Of a stretch of 64,000 nt of DNA, positions 26,272-34,779 are shown in pieces. Within the stretch, counting starts at the first letter, position 1, and each line of letters begins with the position of its first letter. The position numbers and the translations under genes are program-made. The notes beneath the pieces were generated by a model, which made no database searches, was not told where the DNA came from, and saw only the letters and a list, made by a program, of their open reading frames with translations. Source of the DNA: Treponema sp. UBA4873. Its GTDB lineage: Bacteria; Spirochaetota; Spirochaetia; Treponematales; Treponemataceae. Location of the stretch: contig DHDP01000018.1 of assembly GCA_002399405.1 (NCBI GenBank), positions 63,339-127,338 of the forward strand, in the 5' to 3' direction.

Positions 26272-27210
26272 ATGAAAGATTTTTGGAAAAGATACCATGA
26301 ATTAAAAAGAAGTCAACTTGCAGTGGATCTGAAGCATGCAAAGAATATGAAAATGTGCTATCTCTTCATTCTGCCGTTCGCCGTACTATTCATCACATTT
26401 TACATCCTGCCGATGTTCACATCGATTTTTTACAGTTTTACGAATTTTAACATGCTGGAAAAACCGAAATTCATCGGATTCAGAAACTATATCAATCTGT
26501 TTCTTAAGGATGATGTGAATCAAATTGCGGTAAAGAATACTTTCATTATTGCGGTTATTACCGGACCTGTAGGATATATGATTTCATTTCTTATTGCATG
26601 GCTTATTAATGAGCTGCCGAAATGGATGCGGACTATTGCAGTGGTTATATTTTATTCACCATCGATTGCGGGAAATGTCTATGTTATATTTTCCATAATT
26701 TTCAGGGGGGATATGTACGGTATAGCGAATTCGATCCTCATGAAACTTAATATTATCAGCACGCCGGTATTATGGCTTACCGATCCGAAATACATCATGA
26801 CAATCTGTATTATTGTTATTTTGTGGATGAGCCTCGGCCAGGGATTCCTCTCATTCGTTGCAGGTCTTCAGGGAATAGACAGATCGCAGTATGAGGCAGG
26901 ATATATAGACGGTATACGGAACCGGTGGCAGGAGCTGTGGTTCATTACCCTTCCCAACATGAAGCCGATGCTTCTTTTCGGAGCTGTTATGTCCATAACA
27001 ACGGCGTTCGGTGTTTGTGATGTCACTATGAATCTTGCAGGATATCCGAGTACGGATTATGCAGCACGCACTGTCGTAACGCATCTGTTCGACTACGGAT
27101 ATACCCGCTTTGAGATGGGGTATGCCTCTGCCATAGCGACAATGCTGTTTTTGGTTATGATCCTCTGCAAAAAAGCTGTTACAGCACTGCTTAACAGAGT
27201 AGGAAAATAG
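26272..27210 (+). CDS. Carbohydrate ABC permease, first pair (MalF-like)
   Basis: Inner-membrane permease of 312 residues with six hydrophobic segments after a cytoplasmic tail. MKMCYLFILPFAVLFITFYILP is the first, and the EAA loop is YEAGYIDGIRNRWQELWFITLP (first part). It starts 3 bp after the fusion binding protein, behind GAGGAA. It pairs with the next gene, and the fusion protein is the probable delivery partner. No ATPase gene lies in the operon. Confidence 0.93.
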   Translation: MKDFWKRYHELKRSQLAVDLKHAKNMKMCYLFILPFAVLFITFYILPMFTSIFYSFTNFNMLEKPKFIGFRNYINLFLKDDVNQIAVKNTFIIAVITGPVGYMISFLIAWLINELPKWMRTIAVVIFYSPSIAGNVYVIFSIIFRGDMYGIANSILMKLNIISTPVLWLTDPKYIMTICIIVILWMSLGQGFLSFVAGLQGIDRSQYEAGYIDGIRNRWQELWFITLPNMKPMLLFGAVMSITTAFGVCDVTMNLAGYPSTDYAARTVVTHLFDYGYTRFEMGYASAIATMLFLVMILCKKAVTALLNRVGK

Positions 27211-27225
27211 GACGGAGGTAAAAAA

Positions 27226-28107
27226 TTGAATACACCAGCGAATAAAAGGCATGTAAAACTCCGGAGAAGAAGTCCGAACCGCTCCGTAGGCGGTGATATC
27301 TGCATGTACCTGTCTTTGGCATTTCTTTGTATTATGATGGCTGTTCCGATGGTATATGCCGTAACAAGTTCCCTCAAACCTCTTGATGAGTTGTTTAAGT
27401 TTCCGCCGACGCTGTTTGCCCGCAATCCGACATTCGACAACTTCAGTGACCTGTTTGTAACAATGAGCCAGTCGTATGTTCCGTTTTCCCGTTACGTATT
27501 CAATACAGTGTTTGTAACATTTGTGGGAACGGCAGGTGAGGTTATCATTGCGTCGATGGCCGCGTACGTTCTTGCAAAATACAATTTCCCGGGAGGGAAA
27601 ATGTTTTTTAATGTCGTTATTACAGCACTTATGTTCACCGGTTATGTCACCGCTATTCCGAACTATCTTATCATGACAAAACTGCATATTGTCGATACTT
27701 ACTGGTCGCTCATTCTGCCGGCATTCGCCGCGCCTATCGGGCTGTTTCTTATGAAGCAATATATGGAAGGTATACCTGATTCGATTATTGAGGCGGCAAA
27801 AATAGACGGAGCAAACGAGTGGACGACATTTATACAGCTTGTCATGCCGAATGCAAGACCAGCGTGGCTTACGATTATTATTTTTTCCGTACAGTCGTTA
27901 TGGAATAACAGTGCCTCGAATCTTATTTATACGGAAAATCTGAAACCTGTTACGTATGCACTCCAGCAGATTCAGCTCGGCGGTATTGCACGTACCGGAC
28001 AAACCGCGGCAGTTACCGTTATCATCATGCTTCTGCCGGTGCTGATATTCGTTCTTGCACAGAGCCAGGTATTGGAGACGATGGCGACATCGGGGCTGAA
28101 GGATTAG
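27226..28107 (+). CDS. Carbohydrate ABC permease, first pair (MalG-like)
   Basis: Inner-membrane permease of 293 residues starting at TTG 27226, selected by GGAGG at 27214-27218. It has a basic N-terminal tail (KRRSPNRS-like), six membrane segments, and the EAA loop IIEAAKIDGANEWTTF with PNARPAW. The stop is followed 2 bp later by the beta-propeller gene. It forms the heterodimer with the preceding permease. Confidence 0.92.
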   Translation: MNTPANKRHVKLRRRSPNRSVGGDICMYLSLAFLCIMMAVPMVYAVTSSLKPLDELFKFPPTLFARNPTFDNFSDLFVTMSQSYVPFSRYVFNTVFVTFVGTAGEVIIASMAAYVLAKYNFPGGKMFFNVVITALMFTGYVTAIPNYLIMTKLHIVDTYWSLILPAFAAPIGLFLMKQYMEGIPDSIIEAAKIDGANEWTTFIQLVMPNARPAWLTIIIFSVQSLWNNSASNLIYTENLKPVTYALQQIQLGGIARTGQTAAVTVIIMLLPVLIFVLAQSQVLETMATSGLKD

Positions 28108-28109
28108 CT

Positions 28110-29576
28110 ATGAAAAAATTTGTAATTACCGCCGCTGCATGTCTGATTTTTGCTGTATCTCTTGTTTCGGGAGAAACGAACTGTTATACATACGACCGAT
28201 GGGGTGAAATTGAAGAATCGCCCGATACGTACCGTGTCGATAAAGTGTCCGGCTGGAGGGAACTGGGGCTTGATATTCCGCTTGTAAATCCTTCAGGTTC
28301 TTTCGCAGCGGGGAATGAATTGTATATCTGCGATACGGGCAACGACCGTATTATCGAACTGAAATATAATCCGGACCGGACTTTTACGCTGCTGCGGATT
28401 ATTAAACATTTTAATGCCGGCGGAAAAGTAAAAGAGACGTTCGCCTCTCCGAGCGACATTTTCGCAGGCAGCAACGGGGATATGTTCATCTGCGACACGA
28501 ATAACGGACGTGTTGTAAAACTGGACAGGGATCTCAATTTTCTGCTGGAATTCCGTGAACCGGATGATCCGACATACGACAAAAAACTTTCTTTCATGCC
28601 GGTCAAAATCGTCGCAGATGTCGCCGGTCGTGTCTATCTGCTTGCAAAAAATGTAAACAGGGGTTTTCTGAAATATGAAAGCGATGGAACTTTTACGGGA
28701 TTTTACGGAGCAAGCGAAGTGCATCCGAAAATCGCGGATATAATATGGAAAAAACTTGCAACGCGGAACCAGAAGAAACGAATGGAATCTTTTGTTCCGA
28801 CTGAGTATTCAAATGCATGCCTCGATAAAGACGGTTTCATTTATGCGGCAACAAGAACGTTTGATGAATGGGATTTGAAATCAGACAAAGCAAAACCGGT
28901 GCGCCGGCTCAATGCTCTCGGAAAAGACATTCTCATCAAAAATGCAACCTATCCTCCGATAGGGGATCTTCAGTGGGGGGATGCTGCAGGTTACAAAGGT
29001 CCGTCCCGTTTTACTGATGTTACCGTATTCGATGATGACGCATATGTTGTCCTTGACGACACCCGCGGACGTCTGTTCGGATACAACAGTCAGGGATATC
29101 TGCTTTTCGCATTCGGTGGCAGAGGCAATATCGACGGATTTTTCAAAAAACCGGTTGCGCTTGACCACATAAACAGAGATCTGTTTGTTCTTGATTCGAT
29201 GGACTGTACGCTGACTGTGTTCAGCCCGACGGATTTCGGCAATATGATTTATGAAGCGCTTGATGAATATGCAGCAGGCTGGTATGACAGGTCGGCCGAA
29301 TTGTGGTCAAAAGTGATGCATTTGAACGGAAATTACGATCTTGCATATATCGGGCTCGGAAAATCAGCACTCCGCAACGAACAATACAAATCCGCTATGG
29401 AATATTTCAAACTTAAGTGGGATGCAAAAGATTATTCGAAGGCGTTTGTGCTTTACCGCAGGGAATGGGTTGAACACAACCTCGGACGAATGGCGGCATT
29501 GGTTCTGGTATTGATAATAGTACCGTTGGCCATTAAAAAAATCAGAAAAATAAAGGAAGAGGTTGAACAATCATGA
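28110..29576 (+). CDS. Membrane-anchored NHL-type beta-propeller with TPR segment
   Basis: 488 residues. The signal peptide (about 1-21) is followed by NHL-like propeller blades: LYICDTGNDRIIELKYNPDR, MFICDTNNGRVVKLDRD, and later YVVLDDTRGRLFGYNSQGY and LFVLDSMDCTLTVF. Two TPR-like helical repeats (about 385-445, with YDLAYIGLGKSALRNEQY) come next. A C-terminal membrane helix (about 462-478) ends in a Lys/Glu-rich cytoplasmic tail. The propeller therefore faces the periplasm. Its function is not established; a scaffold or ligand sensor for the flanking importers is one possibility. It overlaps the next gene by 4 bp (ATGA), so the two are made together. Confidence 0.82.
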   Translation: MKKFVITAAACLIFAVSLVSGETNCYTYDRWGEIEESPDTYRVDKVSGWRELGLDIPLVNPSGSFAAGNELYICDTGNDRIIELKYNPDRTFTLLRIIKHFNAGGKVKETFASPSDIFAGSNGDMFICDTNNGRVVKLDRDLNFLLEFREPDDPTYDKKLSFMPVKIVADVAGRVYLLAKNVNRGFLKYESDGTFTGFYGASEVHPKIADIIWKKLATRNQKKRMESFVPTEYSNACLDKDGFIYAATRTFDEWDLKSDKAKPVRRLNALGKDILIKNATYPPIGDLQWGDAAGYKGPSRFTDVTVFDDDAYVVLDDTRGRLFGYNSQGYLLFAFGGRGNIDGFFKKPVALDHINRDLFVLDSMDCTLTVFSPTDFGNMIYEALDEYAAGWYDRSAELWSKVMHLNGNYDLAYIGLGKSALRNEQYKSAMEYFKLKWDAKDYSKAFVLYRREWVEHNLGRMAALVLVLIIVPLAIKKIRKIKEEVEQS

Positions 29577-30250
29577 GTGTAATGACCGCAAAGTTGCAAA
29601 GAATCGGACAGAGGCAGACATGGAACAGGATTTTGTCTTCATTAAAATATTCATTGTATGTAATTGTTCATCCTGTGGACGGATTCTGGGATCTCGTACA
29701 TGAAAAACGCGGTTCAATAGCTGCTGCAAATATTCTTGTACTTCTTACACTGCTTACTCGTGTCTGGAAGCTGCAGTTCACCAGTTTCCAGTTTATACAG
29801 GTACATTGGGAACGGGTTAATGTTTTCATGGAATTCGCATCTGTCCTTGTGCCTCTTTTCGTATTCTGTATTTCAAACTGGGGCGTTACAACTTTGTTCG
29901 ACGGAAAAGGAAAACTGAATCAGATTTATATGGGAACTGCTTATGCGCTTATTCCGTATCCGCTTATACAAATTCCTCTTATTTTTCTGAGCAATATTGT
30001 TACAGTCGAAGAAGGAACCTTTTACTGGTTTTTCTCGGATTTTTCGCTTATCTGGGTCGGAGTTCTTATTATTGCGGCCATGATGATGATTCACGCATAC
30101 AGTTTCGGAAAAACACTCTGGTTTATGGTAGTGTCCGCATTTGCGATGCTTGTCTTTATTTTTATTGTGCTGCTGTTTTTCAGTATGATATCGGACGGTA
30201 TTGCATATTTTGTTTCGCTCGGAAGGGAAATACTCTTCCGGTTGAACTGA
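29573..30250 (+). CDS. YIP1-family-like multipass membrane protein
   Basis: 225 residues with about five membrane segments. The N-terminal part SLKYSLYVIVHPVDGFWDLVHEKRGS and the segment GTAYALIPYPLIQIP are typical of the Yip1/DUF1282 group. The role in bacteria is unknown. It is translationally coupled to the propeller gene (4-bp overlap) and precedes the DUF5696-like gene by 11 bp. The three non-transporter proteins lie between two permease pairs, so an accessory membrane complex is likely by context. Confidence 0.78.
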   Translation: MSVMTAKLQRIGQRQTWNRILSSLKYSLYVIVHPVDGFWDLVHEKRGSIAAANILVLLTLLTRVWKLQFTSFQFIQVHWERVNVFMEFASVLVPLFVFCISNWGVTTLFDGKGKLNQIYMGTAYALIPYPLIQIPLIFLSNIVTVEEGTFYWFFSDFSLIWVGVLIIAAMMMIHAYSFGKTLWFMVVSAFAMLVFIFIVLLFFSMISDGIAYFVSLGREILFRLN

Positions 30251-30261
30251 CGAGGCCCATT

Positions 30262-32835
30262 ATGAAATTAAAAATTACAAAAGGATTTATTATCGGTACT
30301 GTTGTCTGCGCATCCGTTATAGGATTTATCGTATATTTTGTGATTCGCCTTATGCCGAAAGAAGAAGAAAATAAAACACAGTTTACCTATTATTCTTTTA
30401 CGGAAGATGAGAATACGGAAGACAATACGCTTGAAAATGACAGTCTGCTTTTTTCACTAAACCCTAAAACAACCGGCTTTACAATACTTCAGAAAACCAC
30501 CGGTCATATATGGCTGTCGAGTCCGGAAGAAACCGACGACGATCCGATTGCACTGCCGAAAGAAAAGGCCTGTATGAATTCCACGCTGCTTCTTACGTAC
30601 AGTACTGAAAACGGTGTTAATAATACATACGACAGCAAAACTTACAGCGTTGACCGTAAGTTTTATTCAATCGAAAAGAGTGAGAACGAAATCACTGTAA
30701 ACTACATCCTCGGCGATATGGATCGGCAGTATGTTATTCCTATGGCTGTTGATGAAGACCGTATGGATGAAATTACAGACGGTATGTCAAAGTCGAACAT
30801 CAACCTGATTCTTCAGTATTACCGCTTATACGATACCGATAATCTTCTGCCGTCTGATAATGAAGATGAACTGCTTCAAAAATATCCGATTCTTGATGAA
30901 GAGAACCTGTATGTTGTCAGGGACGATATGCCGGATTATATGAAGGAAAAAATTGAAAAACTTTTTTCCGACAACGGATATACGTATTCGGATTATGAAA
31001 AGGATATGGAGTTGTATGCGGGTTCCGCGCAAAAAAGCGTTCCGATGTTCAATGTTTCGGTTGTTTACAGACTTGACGGTGACAGCCTTATCGTGGAAGT
31101 GCCGTTCGATAAAATCAGTTTCAAGAAAGACTTTCCGCTCGTGGACCTCGCCGTATTGCCGTATATGGGGGCAGGTTCTGCCGGGAAAAAGGGATATATG
31201 TTTGTTCCGGAAGGCGGCGGAAGTATCATTAAATTCAATAATGGAAAACTCAAACAGAGTAATTATTATTCGGATATTTACGGTTGGGATTACTGTACCG
31301 ATAGAAAAGCAGTCGTTACGGAGACAAGAAATTCATTTCCTGTATTCGGCATAGCAACCGAAGACAGTTCTTTTATTTCCATACTGGAAAGTGGAGCCTC
31401 CTATGCCGGAATTACGGCTGATATAAGCGGCAGATATAATAACGTCAATTACGTTTATGCAAAGTATACGATGGCCCATTCTGAGGAATATGATATTTCG
31501 AGCAAATCGACAAACTCTGAGTTTGTCTACGAGAAAAGGCTTCCTGCCGGAGAGAAAATAAAACAGCGGTACGATTTTGTTTCCTCCGCCGACTATAACG
31601 ATATGGCAAAGGTATACCGGGATTATCTTGTTAGAAAATACGGATTGACTGAAAAAAGGGAAACCTCCGCTCCTGTTGCTGTTGAAATTCTGGGGGCTGT
31701 TGACAAGATTCAGCAGGTTGCAGGATTTCCGAAATCACGTCCGTTTGCTGTAACTTCGTATAAACAGACTGCTGAAATTATTGAGAATCTGAAGAAAACG
31801 GGTTTTATGAACATGTATGTAAAACTTTCCGGGTTTTTCAACGGCGGCATAAAACAAAAACTGCTCAGAAAAGTGAAGTTCCTCCGAATATTGGGAGGAA
31901 AAAAGGATTTTGTAAAAATGTCAGCATCTTTAGCCGGTGAGCGTGTTTATCTCGACGGGATTACCCAGTTTGCCGTGAACAGCGGTTTAGGCGACGGCTT
32001 TATGAATTACCGTGATTCTGCCCGCTTTGTAAGTTCAGAACTTGCCAGACTGTATGAATACTCCGCGATATGGTATGGAAGGGAAAAAACAAAAAAACCG
32101 CAGTATCTTCTCCGTTCGTCCCTTTCGGAGCAGATGACTGTGAATCTTGAAAGTGCTGTGAAAAAATACGGTTTATACGGTGTTTCGTTGCGGGATACGG
32201 GGTTTATGCTTTCCGGAAATTACGATCCGGATCATGTAAGCAGCCGCGAATCAGTCAGGGAGGTCCATACGGCCGGTATGGAGAAAATAAAAACCGACGG
32301 ACTTGGAATCATGATAAACGGCGGAAATGATTATGCACTTCAGTATGCTGATTTTATAACGAGCATGGATTTTACCGGACATGCATATTCAATTATCGAC
32401 GAACAGATACCTTTTTATCAGATGGCAGTTCACGGATATGTGAACTATGCGGGAACTCCGGTGAACCTGGCTGCAAACTCCCAGGACACGGTGTTGAAAG
32501 CTGCGGAGTACGGAGCCGGCCTTATGTTTGTGTTTATGGACGCAGATGAGGGGAAACTGCAGGATACTGCATATACCGGTTATTACGGAGCAGGTTTCCG
32601 GGAATGGAGCAGCAGTGCAGAGCAGATTTACGGCAGATATAACAGGGAACTCGGGAATACCTTTCAGCAGAAGATGTCGAATCACCGGAACCTTTCGCCG
32701 GATGTCTCTTTGACAGAATATGAGGATGGAACAAGAGTGTATGTCAACTTCGGGTACACCGGTTATACCACGGAAGACGGGATAAGAATTCCGGAGCGGG
32801 ATTATAAAGTCGTGAATACAAACGAGGGAAAATAA
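30262..32835 (+). CDS. Membrane-anchored DUF5696-like protein, possible glycosidase fold
   Basis: 857 residues. A basic N-terminus and one membrane helix (about 9-28) place the bulk outside the cytoplasmic membrane. The next ~350 residues are beta-rich (VVYRLDGDSLIVEVPFDKI, YMFVPEGGGSIIKFNNG), like the N-terminal sandwich of retaining glycosidases. The C-terminal half (about 460-800) alternates strands and helices like a TIM barrel (FMNMYVKLSGFFNGG, YGVSLRDTGFMLSGNYDPDH, GLGIMINGGNDYAL). I recall this architecture as DUF5696. Candidate acidic residues exist but no catalytic pair is certain. It is widely linked, from memory, to the same YIP1 and ABC partners in Paenibacillus-type bacteria. Confidence 0.75.
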   Translation: MKLKITKGFIIGTVVCASVIGFIVYFVIRLMPKEEENKTQFTYYSFTEDENTEDNTLENDSLLFSLNPKTTGFTILQKTTGHIWLSSPEETDDDPIALPKEKACMNSTLLLTYSTENGVNNTYDSKTYSVDRKFYSIEKSENEITVNYILGDMDRQYVIPMAVDEDRMDEITDGMSKSNINLILQYYRLYDTDNLLPSDNEDELLQKYPILDEENLYVVRDDMPDYMKEKIEKLFSDNGYTYSDYEKDMELYAGSAQKSVPMFNVSVVYRLDGDSLIVEVPFDKISFKKDFPLVDLAVLPYMGAGSAGKKGYMFVPEGGGSIIKFNNGKLKQSNYYSDIYGWDYCTDRKAVVTETRNSFPVFGIATEDSSFISILESGASYAGITADISGRYNNVNYVYAKYTMAHSEEYDISSKSTNSEFVYEKRLPAGEKIKQRYDFVSSADYNDMAKVYRDYLVRKYGLTEKRETSAPVAVEILGAVDKIQQVAGFPKSRPFAVTSYKQTAEIIENLKKTGFMNMYVKLSGFFNGGIKQKLLRKVKFLRILGGKKDFVKMSASLAGERVYLDGITQFAVNSGLGDGFMNYRDSARFVSSELARLYEYSAIWYGREKTKKPQYLLRSSLSEQMTVNLESAVKKYGLYGVSLRDTGFMLSGNYDPDHVSSRESVREVHTAGMEKIKTDGLGIMINGGNDYALQYADFITSMDFTGHAYSIIDEQIPFYQMAVHGYVNYAGTPVNLAANSQDTVLKAAEYGAGLMFVFMDADEGKLQDTAYTGYYGAGFREWSSSAEQIYGRYNRELGNTFQQKMSNHRNLSPDVSLTEYEDGTRVYVNFGYTGYTTEDGIRIPERDYKVVNTNEGK

Positions 32836-32836
32836 T

Positions 32837-33751
32837 ATGAAAAAAAGAACAATAGGACTGTCCGGCCGCAGGGCGCTCACCGGGTATTTATTTATACTGC
32901 CTTTTATAATCGGCTTTCTTTTATTTATGGTGCAACCGCTTGTTCAGTCACTCCATATGAGTTTATGTGCGGTTAATATCAGTACAAAAGGATTTTCTCT
33001 GGAATGGAATAATTTTCATAATTATCTCAAAGCGTTTACGATAGATCCCGAGTTCAACCGTATGCTTACGACGTCCGTCGGACAGATGATTTACCGTTCC
33101 CTTGCGACTATTGTGTTCAGCTTTTTTGTCGCGCTCGTGCTTAACGAAAAATTTAAAGGAAGAGCGCTTGTCCGATCCGTCTTCTTTCTGACGGTAATTC
33201 TTTCGTCGGGTGTTCTGGTCGGGCTGGAATATAATAATACACTTCTGAACGGATTGAAGAAGACTATAGAAGAATCAGGGAGCTCGTCAAGTGTTACGTC
33301 GGTTCTTGAAAAAATACTGGTATCGAACAGTTCCGGTATTACGGGTGTCAGCACGAAAGTATTCGACCAGCTGTTTAAAATAGTCGACTCGGTTTACGAC
33401 ATTGCGATGGCAGCCGGTATTCAGATTATTATATTCCTGTCCGGCATGCAGAATATTTCACCGAGTATGTATGAAGCGGCCGACATGGAAGGCTGCACGC
33501 GGTGGGAGCGTTTGTGGAAAATTACCGTTCCGATGGTAAGCCCGTTATTTCTTGTATGCTGGATTTTTACAATAATTGATTTTTTTATGAAGACCGACAA
33601 CAAAATTATGGAGAAAATAAACACCGTTATGATTATTCAGCTTGATTACGGATTCAGTTCTGCTCTTGCATGGATTTATTTCGGGGTCGTTATGCTGCTT
33701 ATTGCGCTGAGTTCATTCATCATATCGAAGGTGGTGTACTATTATGAGTAA
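32837..33751 (+). CDS. Carbohydrate ABC permease, second pair (MalF-like)
   Basis: Inner-membrane permease of 304 residues beginning 2 bp after the DUF5696-like gene. RALTGYLFILPFIIGFLLFM is the first helix and the EAA loop is YEAADMEGCTRWERLWKITVP. An unusually long loop near residues 135-185 (GSSSSVTSVLEKI ... STKVFDQLF) separates helices 3 and 4, facing the periplasm by topology. Its last 8 bp overlap the next permease gene, a mark of a tight pair. Confidence 0.93.
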   Translation: MKKRTIGLSGRRALTGYLFILPFIIGFLLFMVQPLVQSLHMSLCAVNISTKGFSLEWNNFHNYLKAFTIDPEFNRMLTTSVGQMIYRSLATIVFSFFVALVLNEKFKGRALVRSVFFLTVILSSGVLVGLEYNNTLLNGLKKTIEESGSSSSVTSVLEKILVSNSSGITGVSTKVFDQLFKIVDSVYDIAMAAGIQIIIFLSGMQNISPSMYEAADMEGCTRWERLWKITVPMVSPLFLVCWIFTIIDFFMKTDNKIMEKINTVMIIQLDYGFSSALAWIYFGVVMLLIALSSFIISKVVYYYE

Positions 33752-34730
33752 TAAAACGGAATCGTTCTGGAAAAGAAACGAAGCATCCGCCGGTATTCTT
33801 CTTCGTGAAACGGCAAAAAAATGGATCGTTGCAATATTCCGCGCGCTTCTGCTTTTCGGAATGTGTTTTCTTATTCTTCAGCCGATTTTTAATAAAATAT
33901 CAATCAGTTTTATGGCGGAACGCGATTTGTACGATACGACAATCGTTGTAATACCGAAGCATCCGACGCTTGATAATTATCATATTGCATCCGGTCTCAT
34001 GTCATACTGGAAATCGCTTTTTAATACAATCTGGGTATCATTGCTTGTTTCTTCGATTGAAGTATTTATGTGTTCCCTCGTCGGATACGGATTTGCCAGG
34101 TTTGAATTCCCTTTGAAGAATTTCTGGTTTTTCTGTGTGATTCTCGTAATTATTATTCCGCCGCAGACGATTTCCACTTCACTCTATCTGCATTTTCGAT
34201 ATTTCGATATATTCGGTTTGTTTAAAATGCTTACCGGAAGTGCCATAAATCTGCGCAGTTCAATGATGCCGTACCTGTTCATGTGCTTCGGGTGTATGGG
34301 GCTGAAGGACGGATTGTATATATTCATGACACGTCAGTATTTCCGCGGCTTTCCGTATGAACTTGAGGAAGCTGCATATGTAGACGGATGCGGATCATTT
34401 TCGACGTTTATCCGTATTATGCTTCCCGGGGCAAAACCGATTATTACATCGTGCTTTCTGTTCTCTTTCGTATGGCAGTGGACTGACAGTTTTTACACCG
34501 AGCTGTTTCTCGGGAAAATTAACATGCTTTCAACACAGCTTGCAGCTCTCGCCGAACGTCTGCAGACGTATATGACTCTCACGCTCGGAAAATCGATGGT
34601 GACAGAGGCATATACGCAGGCAATAAATTCGACGGGAATCCTGATGGTGATACTGCCCTTAATAATTTTATATTTGTTTGCACAGCGGCTGTTTGTTGAA
34701 AGTCTTACAACTACAGGAGTTAAGATGTGA
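33744..34730 (+). CDS. Carbohydrate ABC permease, second pair (MalG-like)
   Basis: Inner-membrane permease of 328 residues. A 35-residue cytoplasmic tail is followed by six hydrophobic segments. The EAA loop is LEEAAYVDGCGSFSTFIRI, and the C-terminus ends RLFVESLTTTGVKM, typical of the class. It overlaps the previous gene by 8 bp and is followed by its binding protein 49 bp downstream. It belongs to the same operon as the first permease pair, so one transcript carries two complete translocation channels. Confidence 0.93.
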   Translation: MSNKTESFWKRNEASAGILLRETAKKWIVAIFRALLLFGMCFLILQPIFNKISISFMAERDLYDTTIVVIPKHPTLDNYHIASGLMSYWKSLFNTIWVSLLVSSIEVFMCSLVGYGFARFEFPLKNFWFFCVILVIIIPPQTISTSLYLHFRYFDIFGLFKMLTGSAINLRSSMMPYLFMCFGCMGLKDGLYIFMTRQYFRGFPYELEEAAYVDGCGSFSTFIRIMLPGAKPIITSCFLFSFVWQWTDSFYTELFLGKINMLSTQLAALAERLQTYMTLTLGKSMVTEAYTQAINSTGILMVILPLIILYLFAQRLFVESLTTTGVKM

Positions 34731-34779
34731 CGTATGCCGCATCTTAATATACCAACATAATCGTTTCCAGGAGGAAATA

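Noticed and set aside
26851..27759. Minus-strand frame of 302 codons
   Set aside because: It is antisense to two permease genes, rich in Cys, His and Arg, without a ribosome site or family motifs.
30262..32835. Reading the DUF5696-like protein as a definite glycosidase
   Set aside because: The fold is only suggested by the strand/helix pattern, and no catalytic pair could be assigned by eye; kept as a finding, not as the call.
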